Source of the DNA: SPJN01 sp965229935 | GTDB taxonomy: Bacteria; Pseudomonadota; Alphaproteobacteria; SPJN01 | DNA length: 64,000 nucleotides | NCBI GenBank assembly: GCA_965229935.1 | Contig: CBDDKB010000002.1 | Location: 1,860,001 to 1,924,000 of the forward strand | Direction: 5' to 3' | Part shown: positions 35,687 to 44,832 of the stretch, piece by piece | Layout: the number at the start of each line of letters is the position of its first letter | Position numbering within the stretch: the stretch's first letter is position 1 | Made by a program: the position numbers and the translations under genes | The notes under the pieces: model-generated | What the model was told of the DNA's origin: nothing | What the model saw: only the letters and a program-made list of their open reading frames with translations | Database searches by the model: none

Positions 35687-35736
35687 TGGCGCACCGGGGA
35701 AGATTCGAACTCCCGACCCCCAGATTCGTAGTCTGG
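35687..35736 (-). repeat. tRNA-Arg(ACG) 3' part, attachment-site copy 2
   Basis: On the minus strand this gives CCAGA-CTACGAA-TCTGG, then T-arm GGGAG-TTCGAAT-CTTCC, acceptor strand CCGGTGC, discriminator G and CCA: a well-formed tRNA 3' part. No 5' half follows, so it is an attachment remnant, not a gene. The orientation places the integrated element to the right, where the integrase module lies. Confidence 0.75.
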
Positions 35737-35792
35737 TGGTCTGGCTGCTGAAGTCTAATGCTAGCCCGATACTTGATTAACTGCTCGCCCAA

Positions 35793-36020
35793 TTATTGAT
35801 CGTCGTCGACATGTGTCATCAACTTCTCGACTGGCACGCCGAAATAGTCACATAGCTTGTCCACTACTTCCGTGCTGGACACATAGCCTTTTTGGTTTGC
35901 CATCTTTGAAAGTGTTGTCCGGTGCACACCCGTTTCGCGCGCCAATTCTTGAAGCGTCAATTTCTGACCTGTTTCAAACTGACGGTCAGCAATCAACTCC
36001 AACAAATGAAACCTAATCAT
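35793..36020 (-). CDS. Cro/CI-type HTH repressor of integrase module 2
   Basis: A 75-residue HTH protein (LTLQELARETGVHRTTLSKM, then VSSTEVVDKLCDYFGVPVEK). It is the positional counterpart of the repressor at 9028-9231, but similarity is only moderate, while the neighbouring excisionase and integrase are nearly identical between modules. It is transcribed away from the excisionase gene. A palindrome-like sequence (TCACG...TTGTGA) near 36107-36132 in the shared promoter region is a candidate operator. The ATG at 36020 is unambiguous. It is expected to repress recombination functions. Confidence 0.82.
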   Translation of the reverse strand: MIRFHLLELIADRQFETGQKLTLQELARETGVHRTTLSKMANQKGYVSSTEVVDKLCDYFGVPVEKLMTHVDDDQ

Positions 36021-36175
36021 TTAGCCACACCGTTTAAGACCACATAAGTACAATTGTTAGTCTTACGCTACATTTTTCTATTATTTTTGTCAATTTGCTC
36101 TTGATAATCACGAAATATGAGCTATATTGTGACTGAAAGCGACATTTTGTTGCCCAAAAAGAGGAGATGTTGATT

Positions 36176-36382
36176 ATGACTTACTTGACCACCGAAGAAC
36201 TATCTTCCCTCATCAAATATGATCCCCGCACCATTCGTGAGCGTCTGAAGGATTCCGTCCTCATTGAAGGCGTTCACTACATCCGCCCATTCGGCGGTCG
36301 CAAGATCCTTTACATCTGGGAGCAAATTGAAACCGACATGGCATCCTGCGCACCCGCCATGCTCCCGGTAACGAGCCACTAA
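36176..36382 (+). CDS. Excisionase-like small HTH protein, module 2
   Basis: A 68-residue protein nearly identical to that at 9358-9570 (the stretch from DPRTIRERLKDSVLIEG to YIWEQIE is shared), with differences mainly at the ends. The ATG at 36176 is preferred over that at 36167, since GAGGAG at 36161-36166 would then sit at proper distance. The gene is intact although the integrase behind it is broken, so it could still act with the integrase of module 1 (inference). Confidence 0.75.
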   Translation: MTYLTTEELSSLIKYDPRTIRERLKDSVLIEGVHYIRPFGGRKILYIWEQIETDMASCAPAMLPVTSH

Positions 36383-36393
36383 CGGTTCGCCCC

Positions 36394-37335
36394 ATGGCCA
36401 GCATCCGCGCATTCAGAGGTAAACTCTTTGTGGACTTCCGTTATCGCAAACAGCGGTGCAGGGAATTCACCGGCCTTACTGACACGCCACAGCATCGCCG
36501 ACGCCTGCAGGGAATCGTCAAGCGCATGGAAGCGGAGATGGTGCTGGGAAGCTTCGACTATGGGAAATACTTCCCCAATAGCCCGCGAGCCCAGGAGTTT
36601 CGAAAGCTTGAGCAACGCGCGACGGCCATGCGTGCCGATGTTCCCCTGTTTTCTGCATTCGCAGAAGAATGGAGGGCCGAAAAGAAAGTCGAATGGCGCC
36701 AGTCCTATATCGACACGATGGATATTAATTTCGAACACTATCTGCTGCCCAAATTCGGGAAGCTGCCGGTAAATGCAATCTCTAAAGCAGACATCTTAAA
36801 ATTCCGCGCCACGATTGCCTCTGAAGACCCCACAACAGGTAAAACATTAAGCCCCGCACGGGTTAATCACATCATGGTGCCTTTAAGGATGGTTCTGACT
36901 GAAGCCGCCGACCGCTTCGAGTTCGTCAATCCCTACCGCAACATCAAACCGTTGAAGGAACCGCGTGTCGAAGTTGAACCCTTCACCCTGCCCGAGGTGA
37001 AGCAGATCATTGATACTGTCCGGCCTGACTATAGGAACTATTACACGGTACGGTTCTTTACTGGGCTTCGCTCCAGCGAAGTGGATGGCCTGCCATGGCG
37101 GAATGTGGATTTCGAGCGACGGGAGATTCTGGTTCATCTGGCCTATGTGCAAGGCAAGATTGTTCCGACCAAAACCGATGGATCGTTTCGGGCGGTGCAG
37201 ATGAACCAATTGGTGTTTGATGCCCTGCAGGATCAAAAGAAAGCAACTGGCGAGCTGTCAGACTTTGTCTTCTGCACCCGTAATGGTCAGCCCCTCCAGA
37301 ACCGTGTCCGTTTTCATATAAATTGGGACAGATGA
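36394..37335 (+). pseudogene. Tyrosine integrase, module 2, truncated by an IS element
   Basis: The first 303 residues match the intact integrase at 9583-10782 almost throughout (arm-binding domain, core-binding domain, first catalytic Arg in FFTGLRSSEVDGLPW). Identity stops abruptly at base 37304, after NGQPLQNR, where an IS3-family element begins. Nine IS-encoded residues follow before a stop. The second half with HxxR, the GH box and the Tyr nucleophile is absent, and it does not reappear beyond the IS. The protein cannot recombine DNA. This means the adjacent island has lost its own integrase, although the intact relative at 9.6 kb might act in trans. Confidence 0.9.
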
Positions 37336-38949
37336 TCTGTGTCTGATCAGGAGGGTTCTGGCTCTGTTGATTGATGTTAAGCCGCTTTTGTCTGATGGAT
37401 CAAGCGGCGTGCTTTGATGGTCTTGTCTTTGATCTCCTTTCTTCGTTTCAGAATGGCGTGGTGGCGCCCGAAGTACACGTCAGCCGGTGTCACATTGTTC
37501 AGGCTCTCGTGATAGCGCTGATGATTGTAGTAATTGATGAAGTTACCGATTTCCTGCTCCAGATCCCCGGGTAGGTAATAATTGTTGAGCAGGATCTTGT
37601 TCTTCAGGGTTTGATGCCAGCGTTCAATCTTGCCCTGTGTTTGAGGGTGATGCGGCGCACCCCGAATGTGGCGCATGTGATTGGCCCTGAGATAATCAGC
37701 CAGCTGTCCCGAGATGTAGGAACTGCCATTGTCGCTGAGCAAGGTGGGTTTGTGGGCAATATGAACCTTGTCACAGCCTGATGCGGCAATGGCATCATCC
37801 AATGTGTTCATGACATCACCTGCCTTCATCGTGCTGCCCTCTTCTGTCAACTTGGCGCCATGAGATGATATAGCGGGAATAATCATCAAGAATGGTGCTG
37901 AGGTAATACCAGCCCCAGCCTGTGATTTTGAAGTAGGTAAATTCCGTCTGCCAAAGCTGGTTGATCGCAGTGGTCTTGTCCCTGAACTCATCAGCAGCCT
38001 TGATAACCGTGTGAGCGGGGCTGGTGATCAGGTCATGGGCCTTGAGAATGCGGTAAACACTTGATCCCGAGACATAATAGGCTTTTTGGTCGGTAAACCG
38101 CGTTGCCAGTTCCCTTGGTGATAGGTCCTGCGCATCTTCTTCCAGGGCCATATCAACGACTTCACCACGGATAGTGTCAGGAATACGGTTCCAGACATGA
38201 CCGGGTGTGGGAGTGCGGTCTTCCAGCCCACCTGCCCCTAAGGTCAGATATTTGTCATACCAACGATAGAAGGTGGTTCTGGGTATTCCCAGCATGTCCA
38301 GCGTCCGCTTGGCGGGCAAATGGCTGTTATCCACTGTTCTGATGATCTCTAGCTTTTCTGATGCGGAATATCTCATTCGTCGTACTCGTTCGGCCTTGCG
38401 CTCGAACCAGTGGCGCGCTGTCGGCCTCACCCCCCGCATGCTTTTTTTGGGGTGAGGAGGATCAGAAAATGGTCCGGGGGACCATTTTCCCGACGAACGG
38501 TTCTCAAGCGTCAGGTCCGCAACAGCCTCTTTCAAGGCGGATGCTTCTGACTTCAACGCCTTCACCTCCGGAGAGCTTGCCTGACGGGCTGTATCACCTG
38601 CCAGACGCTGCTTTCCAGCCTCAAGGAACTCCTTTGACCAGGAATAGTACAGGCTCTCGGCAATGCCTTCCTGCCTGCACAGGCTAGCGATGCTTTCTTC
38701 ACCGCGCAGACCGGCCAATACGATCCTGATCTTCTCTTCGGCTGAATAGGTTTTACGGGTCCGCCTGCGAATATCCTTCACGGTCCGTTCGGCGGCATCT
38801 TTATGATTGTTGGATTTCTGTCTCATTGTTCGCAGTTGCGCTCGAACCAATGGCGCGCTGCCTGCTCACCCCCTACGTCGTTACGATGAGCCAGAAATCC
38901 TCCTGATACAATTACCCTAAAACTGTTCCATAGGGCCTGACGTTAGACA
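37305..38949 (-). mobile_element. IS3-family insertion sequence, degenerate
   Basis: About 1645 bases. The ends face each other as imperfect inverted repeats: TGTC, then a TGGGACAG/TGGAACAG block at matching distance, then TCAGGAGG and TTCTGGCTC. The left end coincides with the exact loss of integrase homology at 37304. No direct target duplication is seen (ACCG on the left, TCAA on the right), so an adjacent deletion or recombination followed insertion. Inside are orfA/orfB transposase parts, a 10-base perfect hairpin at 38466-38488 and two imperfect direct repeats (38398-38435 and 38838-38873). Confidence 0.8.
37377..38826 (-). pseudogene. IS3-family transposase (orfA + orfB), frameshifted
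   Basis: OrfA, from the ATG at 38826, is a Transposase_8 HTH protein (RTRKTYSAEEKIRIVLAGLR) with a leucine-zipper end LTLENR. About 16 foreign codons containing a hairpin follow, and then KKSM at an A7 run (38442-38448) that resembles a frameshift site. OrfB begins MRYSASEKLEIIRTVDNSHL and contains the DDE residues in QTEFTYFKITGWGWYYLSTI, LDDYSRYI and LSDNGSSYISG, ending with EIGNFINYYNHQRYHESLNN. Near 37854-37857 an extra GGCG shifts the frame between IISW and KLTEEGS, separating the first two acids from the third. The element is probably no longer active. Confidence 0.8.
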
Positions 38950-39009
38950 TCAATGTCATTTCATTCCCTGCCAATATGGCAATCCTTCTTGTCAAACAGC
39001 ATCGCATGA

Positions 39010-39035
39010 ATGACAATTATTCATAATCATGTAAA
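39010..39035. promoter_or_regulatory. Degenerate copy of the system A operator
   Basis: ATGACAATTAT here equals the left arm of the operator at 44775, and 14 bases later TGTAAA replaces TGTCAT. It lies between the IS edge and the end of the hydroxy-acid dehydrogenase gene, where no promoter is needed now, so it may be the remains of a lost promoter. The rest of 38950-39191 shows nothing. Confidence 0.25.
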
Positions 39036-39191
39036 GAAAAACGGGCCATGTTATAGGGTAGAGGCAATATCGCGAAACGCCACCAGCGATGTCCTATTTA
39101 ACACCCAGAATCGCTATTTCCTTTTGGGCATGGACTAAATCTGGATTGAGGTGTCTGTGTAAATAGGTTGATTTTTGGACTTCGCAGAGTC

Positions 39192-40355
39192 TCACCTCCC
39201 TGCGCTCTGCAAATAACCTGCATCTATATCACTCGCGCTCTTAACGCCTAGCAAAGCCATATCTCGTGCAAGTTCTTCTTGCAGAATAGTAAGCGCGCGC
39301 GCAACGCCAGCTTCGCCGCCAGCTGCAAGACCGTACAAATACGGCCTGCCAATTGACACGGCATCAGCCCCTATAGCCAGCGCCTTTAATACATCTGTTC
39401 CTCGACGCACACCGCCATCCAATACGAGCTGCAAGTCAGTCCCAACCACCTCGCGTATGCGGGAAATTTGGTCCATAGGCGAAGGCACCGTGTCCAGTTG
39501 TCTGCCGCCGTGGTTTGAAACCATCACAGCATTGGCACCAAATTCATTTGCAAGCTTCACATCAGGGGGCGAAAGCAACCCCTTGATAACAAGCGGTCCT
39601 GTCCAGCGGTCCCTTAACCATGCAACATCATCCCAAGTCAGGGCGCGATCAAATTGGCTGTTCACATAGGCTATCAAACCCATCGGGCCTTGCGCACCAA
39701 GCGCATCGACCATGTGTGAAACATTGGCAATGTCGAACCTTGGGCTTAACAACAAATTGACAAGCCAATGCCATTTGAACATGAATCCGGATAGATTCTT
39801 GGCTGTGATCCGTGGCGGCATCGTCATCCCGTAAACCGCATCACGCTGACGATTGCCAGCAAGGGGTGTATCAACAGTTAGGCACAGCGCGTCATAACCA
39901 CTTGCTTTCGCACGCGCCACCAAATCTGCGGTCAGCCCCCTATCGCGCAAGATATACATCTGAAACATTTTCGGGCCTGTGGACAGGTCTGCAATGTCTT
40001 CCATCGCCGTTGTCGCCATTGTCGACAGGCTGTAGAGCATGCCTGCCTTTTCAGCTGCACGCGCCACACCAATTTCTTTTTCATGATGAAACAGACGCGA
40101 CATACCCGTCGGGGCCAACATGATCGGCGCTGATACTTTTGCACCAAATAGGGTTGTAGACGTATCAACAGCGCTGACATCACGAAGCATACGGGGGACG
40201 AGCTGATAGTCTTCAAATGCAGCACGGTTTCGCCGCATCGTCCATTCATCATCGGCACCACCATCAATATAATGGAACATTGATGCCGGCAGACGCTTTT
40301 TGGCCACCCGGCGCAAATCATCAATAGATAGGCATTTTTCCAGCTTGGTGGTCAT
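39192..40355 (-). CDS. FMN-dependent 2-hydroxy-acid dehydrogenase (LldD-like)
   Basis: A 387-residue TIM-barrel flavoenzyme that oxidises an L-2-hydroxy acid to the 2-oxo acid. Family marks are APTGMSRLFHHEKEIGVARA (FMN phosphate side), QMYILRDRG, LTVDTPLAGNR and the active-site block SNHGGRQLDTVPSPMDQI near residues 278-295 with the base His and substrate-binding Arg; GADAVSIGRPYLYG closes the FMN site. It resembles L-lactate dehydrogenase and mandelate dehydrogenase; the exact substrate is not readable. It is the last gene of the leftward operon that begins with the TonB receptor at 44722, and follows the serine hydrolase after 11 bases. It may process hydroxy acids released by the hydrolases. 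Confidence 0.9.
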   Translation of the reverse strand: MTTKLEKCLSIDDLRRVAKKRLPASMFHYIDGGADDEWTMRRNRAAFEDYQLVPRMLRDVSAVDTSTTLFGAKVSAPIMLAPTGMSRLFHHEKEIGVARAAEKAGMLYSLSTMATTAMEDIADLSTGPKMFQMYILRDRGLTADLVARAKASGYDALCLTVDTPLAGNRQRDAVYGMTMPPRITAKNLSGFMFKWHWLVNLLLSPRFDIANVSHMVDALGAQGPMGLIAYVNSQFDRALTWDDVAWLRDRWTGPLVIKGLLSPPDVKLANEFGANAVMVSNHGGRQLDTVPSPMDQISRIREVVGTDLQLVLDGGVRRGTDVLKALAIGADAVSIGRPYLYGLAAGGEAGVARALTILQEELARDMALLGVKSASDIDAGYLQSAGR

Positions 40356-40366
40356 GGCACCGCCAT

Positions 40367-41695
40367 TTAAGCACGCTTAAACATGCGCACACCCATCCGC
40401 ATAAATTCAACATCCCGTTGGTTGTTGCGCAGAAACACAATCTTGTTTTTCAATGCCGGGTGATCCGAATCAGGTGTGAAAATATCAGTTGCGTAGGGTT
40501 TCAAGGCCGCGCTGATATCCGGTGCGCCAAAGGCTTTGTCCTGCACCGTCAGTGAAAACCCATCCACTTTTGCCAATACAGTCATTCGGCTTGCCAGACT
40601 TTCATAAACACCAGCGAAATCGGTATGATCTTGCTGAGCAATGGCGGGCGGTGTTGGATCAACAACCTTAACCTCCACTATATCTCGCAAGAAATCGCGT
40701 TCAAATTCTTCATAAAGCTCACCGCTGGGTGAATTCGTCAGCAACGCGAAGCTGGCATCATGATCGGGATAAAGCCGCATATAGGCATATTGGCCCAACG
40801 TCCCGCCATCGTGACCAACGGTTGTATAACCGTCATGCTGACCAACCATCCACCCCAAACCCCAATGGGTAATGTCGGCACGGGTAAAAGGCGGCAACTC
40901 TACTTCGGCAGAATGCATAGCCTGAATGCTGTGATCATTCAGCAAGACCCCGGCTTTAGAAACCCGATTCCCGAATTCAAGCAAGTCCGTCGCGCTCATA
41001 CTCAGGGCGGTCCCTGCTGCGGCTGCACTTAACATCAAATAAGTTACCGGCGCGGGGGCAGGCGGATTGCCCATATGCCCCATAGCGCAATTAAAACGAA
41101 GGGATTCTTTGGGGTCCGCAAATGCTGTTGTTAGCCCTAATGGCTTGCAGACCTGATCCATCACCGCGATGGGCCACGGTTTGCCAGTTAGCACTTCGAT
41201 CATGCGCCCAAGCACCACATAACCACTATTGCAGTATGTCATGGGGCCGTCACCCGGCGCATAAAAGCTGGGCAACAAGCGCATCTTCCGCACATAGGAT
41301 AGTGCTGATGGCCCTTCTGGATCATCATCGGGGAAGAAGTCGCCTTCCATCCCACTTGTGTGGGTTAGCAAATGCCGGACTGTTATGGATTTAGCAGCTT
41401 CCAAATCAGCAATAGCGAACTCCCGCAACACGTCGACAATCTTGGTGTCCAAAGACAGCTTGCCCTGTTCAACCAGCTGCATAATTTGCGTTGCCGTGAA
41501 CAGCTTGCCGATTGATCCGATTTGAAAAATAGTTTCAGGCGTTACGGGAACATTACTGTTCAGATTAACAACACCTGATGCAGCAACCGTTTCCTCACCA
41601 TTCAGTCGGATGACAAGGCTGGCACCGACAACACCATGCTTTGCACACAGTGTATCAAGATAGTCTTGAAGCTGCCCCTCATTGACCCATGTCAT
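40367..41695 (-). CDS. Serine hydrolase of the class C beta-lactamase / esterase family
   Basis: A 442-residue penicillin-binding-protein-like hydrolase. The motifs are complete: S61-I-G-K64 (nucleophile and base), Y154-C-N156 (second motif, YCNSGY) and a VGHDGGTLG box near 296 in place of KTG, typical for esterases and D-aminopeptidases of this family rather than true beta-lactamases. A C-terminal lipocalin-like domain (about 340-442) is present. There is no signal peptide, so it acts in the cytoplasm. It overlaps the preceding DUF6134-like gene by 17 bases. Likely activity is hydrolysis of an ester, lactone or amide imported by the TonB receptor; the substrate is unknown. Confidence 0.86.
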   Translation of the reverse strand: MTWVNEGQLQDYLDTLCAKHGVVGASLVIRLNGEETVAASGVVNLNSNVPVTPETIFQIGSIGKLFTATQIMQLVEQGKLSLDTKIVDVLREFAIADLEAAKSITVRHLLTHTSGMEGDFFPDDDPEGPSALSYVRKMRLLPSFYAPGDGPMTYCNSGYVVLGRMIEVLTGKPWPIAVMDQVCKPLGLTTAFADPKESLRFNCAMGHMGNPPAPAPVTYLMLSAAAAGTALSMSATDLLEFGNRVSKAGVLLNDHSIQAMHSAEVELPPFTRADITHWGLGWMVGQHDGYTTVGHDGGTLGQYAYMRLYPDHDASFALLTNSPSGELYEEFERDFLRDIVEVKVVDPTPPAIAQQDHTDFAGVYESLASRMTVLAKVDGFSLTVQDKAFGAPDISAALKPYATDIFTPDSDHPALKNKIVFLRNNQRDVEFMRMGVRMFKRA

Positions 41696-42386
41696 CGCTG
41701 CTTACTCCGCTCGACACACGGCGGTAGATTGTTTTGCCAAGGCCGGATTCCATTTCCATCGCACACAGGCGACCATTCGGTTCATACCATAAAAGGTTCA
41801 CAACCTCACGACCTTCAACAGTGGCTTCAACACGATATTTTTCGCACGCCATTGTGACCCCATCCCCCATGATCGTCTCAACCCCTTGTGATTGAGCAGA
41901 AAGGGAAACGGCCTCCCCACCGCCAAGACCGAACAGATTTGGACGTTTTATGAACAGGCGATGCCAAAGGCTCATCGGCCAAGCCGCGCTTTCAATCTCG
42001 ACAGGATCGCCATTCGCCGTTGCGACCCAGCCGCCCGATCCATCTCGCTTTGCTGAGAACGTAACGGTTTTGTCCATAAGGGACGTGTCGGCAATCGTCT
42101 TTGCCGAATAGTCAATCGGTCCAGACTTCCCCCATAGCGTTGTCGCGGTTTGATCGACATCCGCACGCATCAGGAACTTTTTGATGCTGAATTGTTCTGA
42201 CCGCTTTACCGTCAGCGCACCATTTTGACGAGAGAACTCAAAAGTTAGGGAGCCAATCTCGGCACCCTTCTCATTCTCCAAGACAAATTGTAGTTGCTCG
42301 CCACCTTTCGGCGACCATGATTTCTCCGCCCAGGCAAGTCCGGGGAAGCTAATTAGGCCAGCTAACAACAACCCGACAAAGCGCAT
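41679..42386 (-). CDS. Exported DUF6134-like protein
   Basis: A 235-residue periplasmic protein with signal sequence GLLLAGLISFPGLAWAEKSW. The rest is mostly beta-strand (LQFVLENEKGAEIGSLTFEF, VKRSEQFSIKKFL, then LLWYEPNGRLCAMEMESGLG), in the style of DUF6134/DUF3108 lipid- or polymer-binding barrels. I base the family on pattern only. Its ATG shares one base with the stop of the TonB receptor (TAATG), and its end overlaps the serine hydrolase, so it is co-translated with both. A periplasmic binding role between outer-membrane import and hydrolysis is plausible. Confidence 0.65.
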   Translation of the reverse strand: MRFVGLLLAGLISFPGLAWAEKSWSPKGGEQLQFVLENEKGAEIGSLTFEFSRQNGALTVKRSEQFSIKKFLMRADVDQTATTLWGKSGPIDYSAKTIADTSLMDKTVTFSAKRDGSGGWVATANGDPVEIESAAWPMSLWHRLFIKRPNLFGLGGGEAVSLSAQSQGVETIMGDGVTMACEKYRVEATVEGREVVNLLWYEPNGRLCAMEMESGLGKTIYRRVSSGVSSDDMGQ

Positions 42387-44722
42387 TAGAAATTGGCTCT
42401 GGCTTGGACGCCGATGGTCCGCGGGCGCGAGGTTGAGAATATCTGATCAGACTCACCTTCACGCAATGCAGACCGCGACAGAACCGGGCGTTCATCGGTG
42501 ACATTATTGGCGAACAGGCTTATGGCCCATGTTTCCGCCTCAACCCCCAGTCGCAAATTCAACAAATCGAACGCAGGGGCCAAATCACCATCGGGTGCAC
42601 TATTGGTTTTTGCCAGGTGGAATTGCTCGTCCGTATAGGTCCAATCAACCTGCAAATAGGGAACACCGAAATCAAAGCTGAACGGGCGCAAGTTCACACT
42701 CACAGATGCCGTTAATTCGGGCTGGTTCGGCAAAGGCTCACCCGGAATGATCGTGCCGGACTCATCACTGCTTAGAATCTCGCTTCGGTTAATGCCGAGC
42801 GATCCGAACACCATCGCCCAATCTGCAATCGCGGCAAATTCAATTTCACTGCCATAGACTTCAGCCTGCCCGACATTTTGAATGGCAATAAATTCCGCCG
42901 GAACACCGCCTAACGAGCCGGTGACAGTTGCAACGGCTTGGGTATTGGACCAATCAAGATAGTAAGCATTCACATTGAATGTCAGTCGACCACTCAAGAA
43001 ACGGCTCTTAAGGCCAAGCTCATAATTCCAAAGGTAGTCAGGCTCGTATGATTTGAATTCATGAAAAGTTGACGCAACATTGTTGCCACCTGAGCGGAAG
43101 CCCTTTGAAGCCAAGGCATAGACATTCAGCCAATCATTGGCGTCCCAAGCGACAGAGATTTTGGGCAATAAATCGCGAGAGTCTGACTCATGATCAGTAA
43201 TTGTTTCTGCGCCCTGCCCTGCTGCAATCTGGGCCAATCCCAACGCGCCATGCGAAATTGCGAGCTGATAAATATCCGTCCGCTCATAAAAAGCACGCAA
43301 GCCGCCTGTGATCTTAATTGGTTCCCATGGATAGTATACCACTTCGCCATAGGCGCTTAGCTGTTCAAAAATCTCTGTACCATTAGCCGTAATAATGCGT
43401 TGTTCGCCCGGCAGATCAGGTGCGTTCTGATTTTGGTAAGAGCTTGTTTCCGTCTTGCTGGCATAAAGACCCGCGATCCAGTGCCATTTGCCGGTATTTG
43501 TCGAAACAAGACGTAGCTCCTGACTAATGCTTTCCTGATCCGTATCAAAGAACTGATTTTCTTCGGTAATGATATTACCGCCGATAATATTGTCAAACAC
43601 GGTCACAAGCACGCCCGATACCGGATCGGCAAGCGGGCCAAGTATTGGCCGCAAAGTCAAATCAGCAGCTTGCGGCACCAATGTCGTCAACAATGGCGAG
43701 AATAGCTGGCTTTCACGATAGCTGGAAAAATAGCCACTGACCGATGTCAGCTCTGCAAAGTTAAACTCATACTTCAATGTTAGGGCGCCAAACTGAAAAT
43801 CAGTATTGTTAAAGCGGTCTTCGTTGATGCTGTTCTTTAGCTCACCTTCGCGCGGATCAACCTCGTGATAATTGTCCAGCTCTGAATCCTGTGCCAACAT
43901 AAGAATGTTTGCGGAGAGGCGATCCGTCGCCTCCCAATTCAACAGCACCCGTCCAGACCAAGACCGGCTTTCATCTTCGTTCTCAGTACCGCGGTTGACA
44001 TAGTCGATGAAGCCGCCATCCAAGCGATAGGTCGCGACCGCACGCATTGTGAGTTTTTCGCCTAGTGGACCGCCTGCCGCCATGCGCACACCATAGCTGG
44101 GATCACCGCCACGCGTTGTCGCGTAGGAGGCATCTGCCTTATAGGTCCAATAATCTTTGGAAGGCTGTTCAAGTAGCAAGCGGATCGCGCCACCCATTGC
44201 CCCTTCGCCATAGAGGGTACCTTGCGGCCCCTTTAGAACCTCAACACGGGACAGATCATATAGGCCAATATCCGGCATGGATGCGGCACCACGGATTGGC
44301 ACATCATTGATATAGATCCCAACCGTTGACACACCATCGCCAAAGCCGTTGAAAACCTGCGTCAGGTTTGAAATGCCGCGCAAGGCAACGCTTGTCGTGC
44401 CATTGCCTTCTTTCTTGAATCCCGCTCCGGGAATTTTATAGACAACATCTTCGATGCCTTTGGCACCCGAAGCGTCAAGGTCAGCACCTGAAAACACCTG
44501 AATGCCGCCAACATAATCTTGCAAGGTTTCTTCGCGGCGGGAGGCGGTCACAATAATCTCTTCAACCGATTTTTCCGCTACCTTGGGTTCGGTTTCTACT
44601 GCATCAGGGGTTCCGACGGTCGCTTCTGCATTTACGTCCTGCGCATATGTGGGCGCAGATTGTCCTGCCAGATACAATCCACCAAGGGCGATCAAAGCCC
44701 CAAATTTCCGCCAATGCCCCAT
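42386..44722 (-). CDS. TonB-dependent receptor of catabolic system A
   Basis: A 778-residue outer-membrane importer. It has a signal sequence (FGALIALGGLYLAGQSAPTYA), TonB box EEIIVTASRREETLQDY, plug signatures VALRGISNLTQVFNGFGDG and VEVLKGPQGTLYGEGAMGG, and a barrel ending SRPRTIGVQARANF. The ATG at 44722 has GGAG 8 bases upstream and is preferred over the TTG at 44734. It is first in a leftward operon (receptor, DUF6134-like, serine hydrolase, hydroxy-acid dehydrogenase) and divergent from a PAF-acetylhydrolase-like gene across a palindromic operator. It is the likely entry point of the system A substrate. It is similar in type to the receptor at 54696. Confidence 0.92.
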   Translation of the reverse strand: MGHWRKFGALIALGGLYLAGQSAPTYAQDVNAEATVGTPDAVETEPKVAEKSVEEIIVTASRREETLQDYVGGIQVFSGADLDASGAKGIEDVVYKIPGAGFKKEGNGTTSVALRGISNLTQVFNGFGDGVSTVGIYINDVPIRGAASMPDIGLYDLSRVEVLKGPQGTLYGEGAMGGAIRLLLEQPSKDYWTYKADASYATTRGGDPSYGVRMAAGGPLGEKLTMRAVATYRLDGGFIDYVNRGTENEDESRSWSGRVLLNWEATDRLSANILMLAQDSELDNYHEVDPREGELKNSINEDRFNNTDFQFGALTLKYEFNFAELTSVSGYFSSYRESQLFSPLLTTLVPQAADLTLRPILGPLADPVSGVLVTVFDNIIGGNIITEENQFFDTDQESISQELRLVSTNTGKWHWIAGLYASKTETSSYQNQNAPDLPGEQRIITANGTEIFEQLSAYGEVVYYPWEPIKITGGLRAFYERTDIYQLAISHGALGLAQIAAGQGAETITDHESDSRDLLPKISVAWDANDWLNVYALASKGFRSGGNNVASTFHEFKSYEPDYLWNYELGLKSRFLSGRLTFNVNAYYLDWSNTQAVATVTGSLGGVPAEFIAIQNVGQAEVYGSEIEFAAIADWAMVFGSLGINRSEILSSDESGTIIPGEPLPNQPELTASVSVNLRPFSFDFGVPYLQVDWTYTDEQFHLAKTNSAPDGDLAPAFDLLNLRLGVEAETWAISLFANNVTDERPVLSRSALREGESDQIFSTSRPRTIGVQARANF

Positions 44723-44774
44723 GATCCGCTCCAATAGTCAAAGTTGGCCGTTAGATTGCTACATTAAATCCCAT

Positions 44775-44800
44775 ATGACAATTATCTTAAAAAGTGTCAT
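44775..44800. promoter_or_regulatory. System A operator, copy 1
   Basis: ATGACA-N14-TGTCAT, extended by one base each side (TATGACA/TGTCATA), between the divergent TonB receptor and the PAF-acetylhydrolase-like gene. The same palindrome with the same spacing occurs at 47738-47763. It is probably bound by the TetR-family regulator at 46105-46887 (inference). Confidence 0.65.
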
Positions 44801-44832
44801 AACAGCACAGGAATAGGGAAGAGGATTGCATC

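Larger units (their letters stand above)
29091..35736. mobile_element. Possible cis-mobilizable element bounded by tRNA-Arg att repeats
   Basis: Two direct 36-base repeats of a tRNA-Arg 3' part (29091-29126 and 35701-35736) bracket 6.6 kb holding nikR, two TonB-receptor genes, a small secreted protein and a DJ-1-like gene. The segment has no integrase of its own. A related integrase module starts just to the right at 35793, which could act on both sites in cis. This matches the layout of CIME elements (inference). Confidence 0.45.

Noticed and set aside
36394..37335. Intact short integrase
   Set aside because: Lacks HxxR, the GH box and the Tyr nucleophile; the last nine residues come from the IS end.
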